29,939 bases of DNA from an uncultured bacterium (GCA_913060955.1 CAJXTH010000001.1:1-29939), one strand, 5' to 3'. Shown: positions 6,655 to 14,987, numbered from the stretch's first letter. Notes: generated by a model from the sequence alone, not told the origin. Made by a program: numbers and translations.

Positions 6655-8466
6655 ATGGTTACAGGAACAATCATCAAGGTATCTGGACCGCTGGTAGTTG
6701 CTACTGGTATGGATGGAGCCAAAATGTATGACGTGGTCAAAGTTGGTCACCAAAAGTTGATGGGAGAAATCATCGAACTTCGGGGTGGCGATGCTTCGAT
6801 CCAGGTCTACGAGGAAACAACTGGAATGAAAGTTGGAGAGCCAGTAGAATCAACTGGAGAGCCGCTTTCTATTGAGCTCGGGCCGGGACTCTTGTCTTCA
6901 GGTCTCTTTGACGGAATCTTGCGCCCACTGAATGTTATTGCTCAAAAGGCCGAGGAACAAGGACTTCACTCAGGATATATCCCTCGAGGAGTTCAGATTC
7001 CATCTCTTGATCGAGAAATCAAGTGGCACTTTACCCCAACAGTCAAAGACGGAGACAGCGTTGTTGCCGGAGATATTTTGGGAACTGTTCAGGAAACTGA
7101 ACTTATTGAACACAAAATCATGGTGCCCTACGGCGTATCCGGAGAAGTCTCTGGAATTTCCGAAGGAGACTACACCGTGACCGAAGATATTGCCAAAGTT
7201 GGAGAAACACCAGTTCAGCTGATGCACCGATGGCCAGTGCGAGTCGCTCGACCCCGAAAGGAAAAGCTCTTGCCAAAGACCCCGCTTGTTACTCAACAGA
7301 GAATTGTTGATACCTTCTTTCCGGTACCCAAGGGAGGAGCAGCCTGTGTTCCCGGACCGTTTGGAGCTGGAAAGACCGTTATTCAGCAGCAGCTAGCCAA
7401 GTGGTCAGACGCTCAAGTTGTGATCTACGTAGGATGTGGAGAGCGAGGAAACGAGCTTACCGATATCTTGGTTGAGTTCCCTCACTTGAAAGATCCAAAG
7501 TCTGGACGACCATTGATGGAACGAACCTTGGTGATCGCCAATACTTCAAACATGCCGATCGCAGCCCGAGAAGCATCTGTCTACACCGGAATCACTCTTG
7601 CTGAGTACTACCGAGACATGGGATACGATGTCGCCATGATGGCTGACTCAACCTCACGATGGGCCGAGGCCATGCGAGAAATGTCAGGACGACTAGAAGA
7701 AATGCCCGGAGAAGAAGGATATCCAGCCTACCTAGGATCTCGAATCTCAGCGTTTTACGAGCGAGCCGGAGCAATCACATGTATCGGATCTGAGAAACGA
7801 CGAGGATCAGCAACCATTGTTGCCGCTGTTTCGCCTCCTGGAGGAGACCTTTCTGAGCCGGTATCCCAGGCTACTTTGAAAGTAACCAAAGCCTACTGGG
7901 GACTGGATGCCTCACTGGCAGCCAAGAAACACTTCCCTTCTATCCACTGGCTCAACAGTTACAGTTTGTACGGAAAGCAAGTAGAAGACTACTTTGTCAA
8001 AGAAGCCGGAGCCGACTGGCCGGAGCTTCGAGACTTAGCTATGGAAATTTTGCAAAAAGAATCTGAACTTGACGACATCATCAAGCTGGTTGGACTCGAC
8101 GCGCTTTCAGCCGAAGAAAAAGTTCTTCTGGACACCGCTCGAGGACTTCGAGAGGATTACCTGCAACAGAATGCATTTGACGACATTGATGCTTTTGCTT
8201 CAACTCGAAAAATGTACCTGATGATCAAGGCTATGATGACCTTCCACCGAGAAGCAATCAAGCTTGTCCGACAGACTCCAGACCTGGACGTATCCAAGAT
8301 CTCAGAACTAGATATTCGAGACCGAATTGCTCGATTGAAGCAAACTCCAGAGTCAGAAATCGAATCAGTAGTCGAGCTGATTGAGAACATCCCGAGCGCT
8401 CTTGCAACAGTGGCTGAGGCCGAGGCAGGAGACTTTGGAATCAACAAGACCGTTAACGGAATGTAA
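6655..8466 (+). CDS. ntpA: V/A-type ATP synthase catalytic subunit A
   Basis: A 603-aa protein of normal length. It has an N-terminal beta barrel (MVTGTIIKVSGPLVVATGM), the bulge region specific to V/A A-subunits (about 110-190), and a catalytic domain with the P-loop GPFGAGKT at 234-241. CGERGNELTDIL, MADSTSRWAEAMRE and SRISAFYERAG are further conserved nucleotide-domain segments. Three copies alternate with B to form the ATP-hydrolysing or ATP-synthesising head. Subunit B follows after 5 bases. The start is the ATG at 6655, at the matching N-terminus, with no Shine-Dalgarno; glycine is almost always GGA in this gene. Confidence 0.97.
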   Translation: MVTGTIIKVSGPLVVATGMDGAKMYDVVKVGHQKLMGEIIELRGGDASIQVYEETTGMKVGEPVESTGEPLSIELGPGLLSSGLFDGILRPLNVIAQKAEEQGLHSGYIPRGVQIPSLDREIKWHFTPTVKDGDSVVAGDILGTVQETELIEHKIMVPYGVSGEVSGISEGDYTVTEDIAKVGETPVQLMHRWPVRVARPRKEKLLPKTPLVTQQRIVDTFFPVPKGGAACVPGPFGAGKTVIQQQLAKWSDAQVVIYVGCGERGNELTDILVEFPHLKDPKSGRPLMERTLVIANTSNMPIAAREASVYTGITLAEYYRDMGYDVAMMADSTSRWAEAMREMSGRLEEMPGEEGYPAYLGSRISAFYERAGAITCIGSEKRRGSATIVAAVSPPGGDLSEPVSQATLKVTKAYWGLDASLAAKKHFPSIHWLNSYSLYGKQVEDYFVKEAGADWPELRDLAMEILQKESELDDIIKLVGLDALSAEEKVLLDTARGLREDYLQQNAFDDIDAFASTRKMYLMIKAMMTFHREAIKLVRQTPDLDVSKISELDIRDRIARLKQTPESEIESVVELIENIPSALATVAEAEAGDFGINKTVNGM

Positions 8467-8471
8467 TCCCT

Positions 8472-9860
8472 ATGAAAACTTGGCACAAAACAATCAAAGA
8501 AGTCGCTGGATCGCTGGTCATCATCGAGAAAGTGCAAGACGTCGCCTACGAAGAGGTAGTTGAGGTCAAAGACGCCGAAGGAAATCTTCGAAAAGGACGA
8601 GTACTCGAGGTTCACAATGATACCGCTGTAGTACAGCTCTTCACCGGAACCCAAGGACTCGACACCAAGGATGCCCAAGCTGCATTCCTCGGAGAGACCT
8701 TGAAATTCGGAGTAAGCGAGCACATGCTTGGTCGAGTATTCACTGGAGCAGGAGATATCAAAGACGGAGGTCCAGAAATCATTGCTGACAAGTACCTCGA
8801 CATCAACGGAGCTCCGATTAACCCCGGAATGCGAGACTTTCCCGACCAATTTATCCAAACTGGAATTTCAACCATCGATGGACTCAACGCGTTGGTGCGA
8901 GGACAGAAGCTTCCGATCTTTTCTGGAGCTGGACTTCCCCACTCTGAACTTGCGGCGCAAATCGCCCAGCAAGCCGCTGCCGTATCGGTAGATGCCGACC
9001 AAAACGTGCAAAAATCCGACGAGAAGTTCGCAGTAATCTTTGCTGCAATGGGAGTAACCTTTGAGGAAGCTCAGTTCTTTATTGATTCATTTGAGTCAAC
9101 TGGAGCTATGGAAAACGCCGCTGTGTTCGTAAACACTGCCGATGATCCAATCGTAGAGCGAATCACCCTTCCTCGACTTGCCCTTACCCTGGGAGAATAC
9201 CTAGCCTTTGAAAAAGACATGCACGTGTTGGTGATCATGACCGACATGACCAATTACGCTGACGGACTTCGAGAGATCTCAGCATCTCGAAAAGAAATTC
9301 CCGGACGACGAGGATACCCAGGATACATGTATACCGACCTTGCTACCATGTATGAGCGAGCTGGACTGATCCAGGGACGAAAAGGATCTCTGACTCAGGT
9401 TCCAATTCTTACCATGCCGGACGACGACAAACAGCATCCAATTCCTGACCTTACCGGATATATTACCGAGGGACAGATCATGGTTGACCGAACTCTTCAC
9501 AACCAAGGAGTATACCCACCGGTCCAGCCGATTGGATCTCTTTCTCGAATCAAAGTAGACAAAAAAGCTACCCGAGAAGATATTGCCGCAGTACAAGATC
9601 AGATGTCAGCCTCATACGCCAAAGGACGAGAGATCAAAGAACTCGCCCTCATTTTGGGAGAATCTGCCCTCTCTGACACCGACCGAGCCTACATGAAGTT
9701 CGCGACTGAGTTCGAAAAACACTACATTACCCAGGGTCGAGGAGAAAACCGATCTATTATCGATACCCTGAACCTATCTTGGGAGCTTCTTTCAATCTTG
9801 CCAGTAAAAGAATTGAAAAAAGTAAAGCCTGAGTTCATTGAAAAGTACGGCAACCGCTAA
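8472..9860 (+). CDS. ntpB: V/A-type ATP synthase regulatory subunit B
   Basis: A 462-aa paralogue of subunit A that has lost the P-loop. At the corresponding place, residues 151-160, it reads SGAGLPHSEL, the hallmark of V/A subunit B. PGRRGYPGYMYTDLATMYERAG and the SLSRIKVDKKAT segment near residue 359, with the arginine that reaches the A-subunit active site, are present. It forms the noncatalytic half of the A3B3 hexamer and contacts subunit E. It starts 5 bases after subunit A and is followed by a 138-base spacer with a hairpin before subunit D. Confidence 0.97.
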   Translation: MKTWHKTIKEVAGSLVIIEKVQDVAYEEVVEVKDAEGNLRKGRVLEVHNDTAVVQLFTGTQGLDTKDAQAAFLGETLKFGVSEHMLGRVFTGAGDIKDGGPEIIADKYLDINGAPINPGMRDFPDQFIQTGISTIDGLNALVRGQKLPIFSGAGLPHSELAAQIAQQAAAVSVDADQNVQKSDEKFAVIFAAMGVTFEEAQFFIDSFESTGAMENAAVFVNTADDPIVERITLPRLALTLGEYLAFEKDMHVLVIMTDMTNYADGLREISASRKEIPGRRGYPGYMYTDLATMYERAGLIQGRKGSLTQVPILTMPDDDKQHPIPDLTGYITEGQIMVDRTLHNQGVYPPVQPIGSLSRIKVDKKATREDIAAVQDQMSASYAKGREIKELALILGESALSDTDRAYMKFATEFEKHYITQGRGENRSIIDTLNLSWELLSILPVKELKKVKPEFIEKYGNR

Positions 9861-9897
9861 GGGCATGTATTTGGTGAATTCCTGCGTTGTGTTCGTC

Positions 9898-9941
9898 GTA
9901 ATTCCCCTCACAATATGCCAGATATTGCTCACGGAAATTAC
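9898..9941 (+). promoter_or_regulatory. Hairpin in the spacer between subunits B and D
   Basis: Outer stem GTAATTCC 9898-9905 with GGAAATTAC 9933-9941 (one bulged A) and inner stem CAATAT 9911-9916 with ATATTG 9922-9927, loop GCCAG. It shares the TGCCAGAT string with the hairpin before subunit A. There is no T tract, so it is not a terminator. The rest of the 9861-9998 spacer shows nothing else recognisable. Confidence 0.45.
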
Positions 9942-9998
9942 TCCTCCACGCCTTGAACTTCACTCAAATCCATAACCCTTAGTTAACAATATTGATTT

Positions 9999-10613
9999 AT
10001 GGCACAAATCAAACCCACCAGACAGGAGTTCCTCAAGCTGAAGAAAAAGGTCAAAACCGCTTCTCGAGGACATCGTTTGCTCAAAGATAAGCGAGACGGA
10101 TTGATTCAAAAGTTCTTGGCAATCGTTAAAGATGCTTTGACCTTGCGAAAAGAGATCGATGAATCTTTGGTAAAAGCCATTGAACTTTTCCGATACGCCG
10201 AAGCTAAAACTTCGGACCAATACTTAGCTTCTATTGCCGAGCAATCCGAGGCTCAGATTCGAATTGCCCTTGAGACCGCAAACTTTATGGGTGTACATGT
10301 GCCAAACCTTGAGTTTGAAGTCTCGGGAGATCCATTTAACTATGGAGTCCTCAATACACCCAAAGATCTCGACCAATCTCTAGTTACACTCCATCAACTC
10401 CTCCCAAAGCTCGTCAAGTTAGCAGAATTGGAGTATACAGCCCGGAAACTGGCAGAAGAGATCGAGAAGACCCGACGCCGAGTAAACGCCCTAGAACACG
10501 TAATTATCCCGGAAATGAAAGACGACATGGGATATATCAAAGGAGTACTCGAAGAACGATCCCGCCAAGAGAAAGTCACCATCATGAAGGTAAAAGAACT
10601 CCTTGGTCTGTAA
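9999..10613 (+). CDS. ntpD: V/A-type ATPase central-axle subunit D
   Basis: A 204-aa protein with the long antiparallel coiled coil of subunit D: the N-terminal helix (TRQEFLKLKKKVKTASRGHRLLKDKRDGL, residues about 7-35) and the C-terminal helix (about 140-185, with RRVNALEHVIIPEM) are the characteristic parts. It rotates within A3B3 and passes torque to F, C and the K ring. This is the last gene of the operon. A GC-rich terminator starts 7 bases after the stop. The start ATG at 9999 follows an AT-rich stretch without a Shine-Dalgarno. Confidence 0.95.
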   Translation: MAQIKPTRQEFLKLKKKVKTASRGHRLLKDKRDGLIQKFLAIVKDALTLRKEIDESLVKAIELFRYAEAKTSDQYLASIAEQSEAQIRIALETANFMGVHVPNLEFEVSGDPFNYGVLNTPKDLDQSLVTLHQLLPKLVKLAELEYTARKLAEEIEKTRRRVNALEHVIIPEMKDDMGYIKGVLEERSRQEKVTIMKVKELLGL

Positions 10614-10620
10614 CTCACTT

Positions 10621-10641
10621 CCCCGCTCCGGCGGGGTTTTT
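10621..10641 (+). terminator. Intrinsic terminator of the V-ATPase operon
   Basis: Stem CCCCGC 10621-10626 / GCGGGG 10631-10636, loop TCCG, followed by TTTTT (10637-10641). Confidence 0.92.
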
Positions 10642-10669
10642 GGTTTCCTCTCAATATTCATGATATACT
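10640..10669 (+). promoter_or_regulatory. Promoter of the candidate noncoding RNA
   Basis: TATACT at 10664-10669 is a good -10. A moderate -35, TTGGTT at 10640-10645, is 18 bp upstream and overlaps the T tract of the preceding terminator. Predicted start near 10676. Confidence 0.55.
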
Positions 10670-10675
10670 AACCTT

Positions 10676-10888
10676 GAAGAAAGGTATTTGCCGGGCTCTT
10701 CATGGACATCCAGCTAGTTGGTGAGGTAAAAGCTCACCAAGGCCTAGAGCTAACTTCTCGATGGAGAATCTTCAATCTGAAGCGGAAAGGATATCTTTCT
10801 TTGTTATGTGCGATGCATGTAACTGTTTCTAGTGACTGGAGCTCTTCTATGCCTAACCTTCCCGTTGGAATGTTGGGCTTTTTCTTTT
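10676..10888 (+). ncRNA. Candidate structured noncoding RNA, about 213 nt, family unknown
   Basis: The unit has its own promoter and terminator and no convincing protein; a 62-codon frame at 10702-10890 runs into the terminator and resembles nothing. A closing stem can form: CCAG 10710-10713 with CTGG 10836-10839, and CTAG 10714-10717 with CTAG 10829-10832, with a 3-nt bulge. It encloses five hairpins: 10718-10725/10733-10740 (8 bp), 10755-10759/10764-10768, 10770-10774/10778-10782, 10785-10789/10795-10799 and 10803-10811/10815-10823 (9 pairs, two G-U). A 5' hairpin is possible at 10676-10680/10697-10701. It lacks the landmarks of tmRNA, RNase P RNA and SRP RNA that I know. A divergent 6S RNA cannot be excluded. 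The first large hairpin resembles a 16S rRNA segment. Confidence 0.65.
10851..10888 (+). terminator. Intrinsic terminator of the candidate ncRNA
   Basis: Stem GCCTAAC 10851-10857 / GTTGGGC 10872-10878 (one G-U) continuing inward as TTCC 10859-10862 / GGAA 10867-10870, then TTTTTCTTTT (10879-10888). Confidence 0.85.
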
Positions 10889-10898
10889 AATTCAAAGT

Positions 10899-10926
10899 AA
10901 AATCTCTGACTTTATGTAGCCAGAGA
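10899..10926 (-). terminator. Terminator of the 187-aa protein gene (- strand), possibly bidirectional
   Basis: TCTCTG 10903-10908 pairs with CAGAGA 10921-10926 around a 12-nt loop. On the - strand the stem is followed by TTTT. It sits 22 bases beyond the stop of the converging gene. Confidence 0.6.
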
Positions 10927-10948
10927 CTTTATTGTTGATACAAAGATC

Positions 10949-11512
10949 CTATACCTCCAAATAATGCTTTTGAACAGAATTAATCGGGTGACCATATCCA
11001 TTTTTCTGGATGTGAAGTCGATCTTCATCAAACACAGCTCGGGCAATTGCCGTCCAAGCAAGATACTCAACGCCTTTCATGAATGGATGCATTCGCTGAG
11101 ACTTAAATCCAACCAGATATTGTATCCGATTAAAGTTATGACAAACAGCTGACACATGACCATGTTCAATTTCGATTACTGCAACCTCCCAAAGAACGTT
11201 TTGAGTGTCGGGACATCGATATTTATGGAACCAAATCAAACCGTTTTTAACTGTTCCTTTACCAGTCACAGCTTCAAATGCAAGTTGTTCTGGACCCTCA
11301 GATGTAATCTGAATATCTTTGACAAACCGTCCATAAGTTCTTTTATGTACTCCTTTGTTCCCAACTCCATGGATATGGTCAAGACTGATCAACATGAATG
11401 GTCGAACCATAGCCGATGTTATAGGGACTACGCCTTGCACCCAAGTTATCTGATCAGACTGAAATAATCGCAGGTTTTGTAAAAGAAATTCTCTCACAGC
11501 ACTATCTCCCAA
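10949..11512 (-). CDS. Hypothetical protein, 187 aa, unrecognised
   Basis: I do not recognise this protein. It starts with TTG at 11512 (a GTG five codons later is an alternative) after a plausible promoter (-10 TATAAA near 11528-11533) and ends before a terminator. It is soluble, mixed alpha/beta, rich in His and aromatic residues, with no signal peptide or membrane helix. Notable clusters are ISLDHIHGVGNKGVHKR, VAVIEIEHGHVSAVCHNFNR and a His-Tyr-rich C-terminus (NGYGHPINSVQKHYLEV). The spaced acidic and histidine residues could bind a metal, but no known motif is evident. It stands alone, convergent with the candidate ncRNA, and is not clearly linked to the P-type ATPase operon upstream. 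Confidence 0.6.
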   Translation of the reverse strand: MGDSAVREFLLQNLRLFQSDQITWVQGVVPITSAMVRPFMLISLDHIHGVGNKGVHKRTYGRFVKDIQITSEGPEQLAFEAVTGKGTVKNGLIWFHKYRCPDTQNVLWEVAVIEIEHGHVSAVCHNFNRIQYLVGFKSQRMHPFMKGVEYLAWTAIARAVFDEDRLHIQKNGYGHPINSVQKHYLEV

Positions 11513-11568
11513 AAGGTGCTTTTACTTCTTTATACTACTGGTATTCCTGTGTTTTTCAAGATGTTTCC

Positions 11569-11946
11569 TCAGACCTCTTGAGATTTAAAGTAATACCCAA
11601 CTACAAATCCGAGTGGAGTTCCGAGTAACACCTGCAGTACCATGAGGGTATCCTCAATGTGAATGAGATACTCTACCATGTCGGGTTTGAAGAAAATGAT
11701 CACAAAGTTAAAGAGGACAATAATACCAAAGATAAACGGTATCAACGAAATATAGGCCCTCACAAACATTTGAGCGATACTGTTCCGAGTATCTGACTCT
11801 CGTTTTTTCAACGAGGCACTCAAGTCACTCAGAACTGCTTCCGCTGATCCTCCATCACTTAACACATCTTGAAATTCCTGCTCGATCTTTTCAAGTTCTA
11901 ATCTTTGTTGGTCCTGCTTTGATAGATATTCTTCTGTATCAGACAT
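11569..11946 (-). CDS. Small membrane protein with charged N-terminal coiled coil
   Basis: A 125-aa protein of unknown function. Residues 1-55 are highly acidic and helical (LSKQDQQRLELEKIEQEF), then two membrane segments follow: about 64-88 (AYISLIPFIFGIIVLFNFVIIFF) and about 100-120 (TLMVLQVLLGTPLGFVVGYYF). The GTPLGFVVGYYF end resembles small bacterial membrane proteins of the holin/phage-shock size class, but no family can be assigned. It is the third gene of the - strand unit led by the P-type ATPase, 36 bases after the 80-aa gene, so an accessory role near the pump is possible but unproven. Confidence 0.6.
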   Translation of the reverse strand: MSDTEEYLSKQDQQRLELEKIEQEFQDVLSDGGSAEAVLSDLSASLKKRESDTRNSIAQMFVRAYISLIPFIFGIIVLFNFVIIFFKPDMVEYLIHIEDTLMVLQVLLGTPLGFVVGYYFKSQEV

Positions 11947-11982
11947 GTTCTTTGTGATTCCGGTTCCCGAACTCGAGCACTG

Positions 11983-12225
11983 TTATTTCAATACTTCTGC
12001 ATACTTCTTCGCTTCTGGAACAAGGCGCTTCACCTCTTTTCCAAGCTCAGAATATTCTTTGAGAAGCTTTTGGTATACTTCCGGATTATCACGAAATTTT
12101 TCTATGTATTGTCGTGTTCTCTTTGCTTCAGCAAGTTTTTCTCGAAGCTGAGTATAGACTTCCCGAGCCTCAGCAATGTCTGAGGAAGATACATGCTTTT
12201 GTTTTCCAAATAATCCACCAACCAT
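11983..12225 (-). CDS. Small helical (coiled-coil) protein, 80 aa
   Basis: Function unknown. The protein is almost wholly helical and charged, with heptad-like spacing (AREVYTQLREKLAEAKRTRQYIEKF, then YQKLLKEYSELGKEVKRL). There is no membrane segment or signal peptide, and the N-terminus MVGGLFGKQKH is glycine- and lysine-rich. It lies 46 bases after the P-type ATPase stop and 36 bases before the 125-aa membrane protein, which also has a coiled coil. The two may interact, but that is inference from context only. The start ATG at 12225 is preceded by an A-rich leader without a Shine-Dalgarno. Confidence 0.6.
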   Translation of the reverse strand: MVGGLFGKQKHVSSSDIAEAREVYTQLREKLAEAKRTRQYIEKFRDNPEVYQKLLKEYSELGKEVKRLVPEAKKYAEVLK

Positions 12226-12271
12226 ATTTTTCTATTAGATATTGTTATTATACTCCGTATCACGCGCAATC

Positions 12272-14944
12272 TCAATCTTTTTTCCGATATCGTTCAGACT
12301 TGTATATCTCAAAAATCAGTGACGGAAGCAGAGAAAAGGCAATAATAATTATCCAATCCATGAGTCCGGGACTTGATAACCGGAATACGCCTCGAAGGAG
12401 TGGTGTCTCAAGGACAATAATCATCAGGATAATCGAAAATCCAATTCCCCAGTTTACTGATTTATTGGTCCACACTCCAATGGATAGTAGCGGTCGATGC
12501 AGTGAGCGGAGGACATACACACTGATGATCTGTGAGAAACAAATAATACCAAACAGAACCGTTCGAGCCATGAGTGGTTCATTTAAGTTATAGTAATACC
12601 AGAGGTACACTAACAGAATCGGAATGGTAGAACTTACGGTCAAAATCGTGATGGAAGGAGCGGTCATCCGGGAAATAATTCCTTGGTTCACGGGGAATGG
12701 AGGTCGCTTGAGAGCGTTTCCGTGACTTCCTTCAGTGGCTAGGACGATATCTGAGATACCGCTGGTAACCAGGTTAATCCAAAGTACTTGAGAGGCCAGT
12801 AACGGTGACGGGGTTCCCAAGATCATAGCCCCGACGATCAGGATACTTTGAGAAACACTTCCGACAATTAAGTTCACCGAGGTTTGAGCAATGTTTCGGG
12901 CGATGACTCTTCCCTCCTCGATTGCTTTGAGGATTGTAGAGAAATTGTCATCGGTCAAAATAATGTCACTCGCTTCTCGAGCAACGTCAGTTCCGACGAT
13001 TCCCATTGCAAATCCAATGTCCGCTTTTTTGAGAGCTGGGGCGTCATTTACGCCGTCTCCAGTCATCGTGATGACCTGCCCGTTGCTCTGGTATACATCG
13101 GCAATTTCAAGCTTCATATGAGGGGTGAGCCTGGCAAATACATTCGATTTCATCACTGCCTTTTCAAAGGCTTTGCTATCCAGCTGTTCGAGTTCAGCTC
13201 CCGAGTATACCTCGTCTAGAGTGGTTTCTGGTGGTTCAAGTCCAATTCGTTTGGCAACCGAAAGTGCTGTGGCCTTGTGGTCCCCAGTAGCCATGATAAC
13301 CTTGATTCCGGCTTCTTGTGCTTGGCGGATTGCTTCGGGAGTTTCGGGACGAATTGGGTCTTCCATGCCAATGATTCCAATCATCTGGATCTTTTGGATT
13401 TCTTTTTCATGAAGACCCTCGTGATCCTGGGCAATTTTCATACGTCCAACCCCAATCACGCGCATAGCATCCGAACTCCATTCTGTTGCCCGACTTATAA
13501 GAGTCTGCACTGCTTGGGTCTTACGGGACACCAACCCAGCGAGAGCCTCTGGTGCTCCGACGATGTATACCCAAGTATCATCTCCATGCTGAATCTTGGT
13601 TGCTCGGAACTTGCGGTCACTATTAAATGGTAAATCTTCAACAATCTTCCACTCCTGGGACAAGACTTCTTTTTTGAGTCCGGCTTTCTGACCGAGCACT
13701 GCCAAAGCGGCTTCGGTAGGATCTCCAATAACCTCAAAGTACGACTCCCCCGTCTCAGAAGTCTTGGAAACCACCTGAGCAGATTGCCCAAGTGTCGCAG
13801 CATGCAAAAGATCAGAGACCTGTTCGTTATCAAGCGGTGTCACCCGTACCTCGTCACGAACAAAGTCTCCCTGCGGACTCCAGCCTTCTCCCGTAACTGA
13901 AAGCTCCTCACCATCGGCAAGGGCAAGCTTGCGAACGGTCATGGTATTTTGCGTGAGAGTTCCGGTCTTGTCAGTTACAATTACTGAAGCTACTGCCAAA
14001 GATTCGGTAATCGGGAGCGATCGAATAATCGCATTTCGTGCTGCCATTCGGCGAGATCCAATTGCCAACACCACCGCCAAGATTGCAGGGAGACCTTCGG
14101 GAATTCCTCCAACCAACACGGCGATGGTAAACAAAATCAGCTCCACCGCTTCAACCCCTCGCAAGAATCCAACCACCAACACCATCAACGCTCCAGCAAA
14201 GGCAAGCACACTCAACTGAACTCCGAGCTGTCCGGTAATTTTATGAAAGTGGGTTTGCTGTTCCTCTACCGATGAGATATCCTGAGCAATCTGGCCGATT
14301 GCAGTCTGCATCCCGGTCCCAACCACAATTGCTTTGGCTGTCCCCCGAGCAACATAGGTTCCCATCCAGATCATGTTGATCTGATCGGCAATCGGTAGCT
14401 CCTCGTGAAGAACTTCAAGCTTTTTTTCTTCAGGAAGAGACTCTCCGGTAAGCGAAGATTCAACTGTTTTAAAATCGGTAATATCCAACAGTCGCGCATC
14501 GGCTGGAATTCGATCTCCCTCTTCCAAGGCAATAATATCTCCGGGAACCAACTCCTCCGTAAGGACTTCCTGGAGCTGGTTATCTCGAATCACCTTCGCC
14601 TTTTTCTTCACTGTTTTTTGAAGTGCTTGAACGGCTTGTTCAGCCCGATATTCTTGAAAGAATCCAATCCCGGCATTCACAATAATCACAATCAAAATAA
14701 CTACCGCATCAGTAGTTTTTCCGGCCACAAAAGAAATCAACACTGCTATTAACAAAATAATCACCAAGCTGTTGGCCAATTGATGAAGCAGCAACACCCA
14801 AATCGATTGACCTGATGTATCATCCAAGACATTTGGCCCGACCTCTTTTTGTCGCCGTAATACTTCTGCTTGAGTAAGACCAGAGATTGCCGAACGCTGC
14901 TCAGCTAACAAGTCTTTGATGCTAAGGGTAGACCAATGTTTCAT
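12272..14944 (-). CDS. P2-type cation-transporting ATPase (SERCA/PMR-like) with altered ion-site residues
   Basis: A complete 890-aa P-type pump. It has an N-terminal cation-ATPase domain, the actuator motif TGES 166-169, the M4 motif PEGLP 282-286, the phosphorylated D325 in DKTGTLT, the nucleotide-domain segment KFRA (445-448) and the hinge TGDGVND at 628-634. It has about ten membrane helices and the overall layout of bacterial Ca2+-ATPases. Compared with SERCA, the M4 Glu is kept, but M5 N768 and E771 correspond to S696 and Q699, and M6 D800 to S728 (NLVTSG); N724 and T727 are kept. The ion is therefore uncertain: it may be a one-ion Ca2+ pump or transport another cation. It heads a three-gene - strand unit. 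Confidence 0.9.
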   Translation of the reverse strand: MKHWSTLSIKDLLAEQRSAISGLTQAEVLRRQKEVGPNVLDDTSGQSIWVLLLHQLANSLVIILLIAVLISFVAGKTTDAVVILIVIIVNAGIGFFQEYRAEQAVQALQKTVKKKAKVIRDNQLQEVLTEELVPGDIIALEEGDRIPADARLLDITDFKTVESSLTGESLPEEKKLEVLHEELPIADQINMIWMGTYVARGTAKAIVVGTGMQTAIGQIAQDISSVEEQQTHFHKITGQLGVQLSVLAFAGALMVLVVGFLRGVEAVELILFTIAVLVGGIPEGLPAILAVVLAIGSRRMAARNAIIRSLPITESLAVASVIVTDKTGTLTQNTMTVRKLALADGEELSVTGEGWSPQGDFVRDEVRVTPLDNEQVSDLLHAATLGQSAQVVSKTSETGESYFEVIGDPTEAALAVLGQKAGLKKEVLSQEWKIVEDLPFNSDRKFRATKIQHGDDTWVYIVGAPEALAGLVSRKTQAVQTLISRATEWSSDAMRVIGVGRMKIAQDHEGLHEKEIQKIQMIGIIGMEDPIRPETPEAIRQAQEAGIKVIMATGDHKATALSVAKRIGLEPPETTLDEVYSGAELEQLDSKAFEKAVMKSNVFARLTPHMKLEIADVYQSNGQVITMTGDGVNDAPALKKADIGFAMGIVGTDVAREASDIILTDDNFSTILKAIEEGRVIARNIAQTSVNLIVGSVSQSILIVGAMILGTPSPLLASQVLWINLVTSGISDIVLATEGSHGNALKRPPFPVNQGIISRMTAPSITILTVSSTIPILLVYLWYYYNLNEPLMARTVLFGIICFSQIISVYVLRSLHRPLLSIGVWTNKSVNWGIGFSIILMIIVLETPLLRGVFRLSSPGLMDWIIIIAFSLLPSLIFEIYKSERYRKKD

Positions 14945-14987
14945 AGATATTGTGTTTTTGTGTTGTGAACTCTATAGTCATTGTATC

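Noticed and set aside
10710..10742. Fragment of a 16S rRNA gene
   Set aside because: Similarity stops at about 30 bases and the flanks do not follow 16S, so no rRNA gene or pseudogene is called.
10702..10890. 62-codon + strand frame in the region after the V-ATPase operon
   Set aside because: It runs through the hairpins and into the terminator stem and T tract, has no start signal and resembles no protein; a structured RNA explains the region better.
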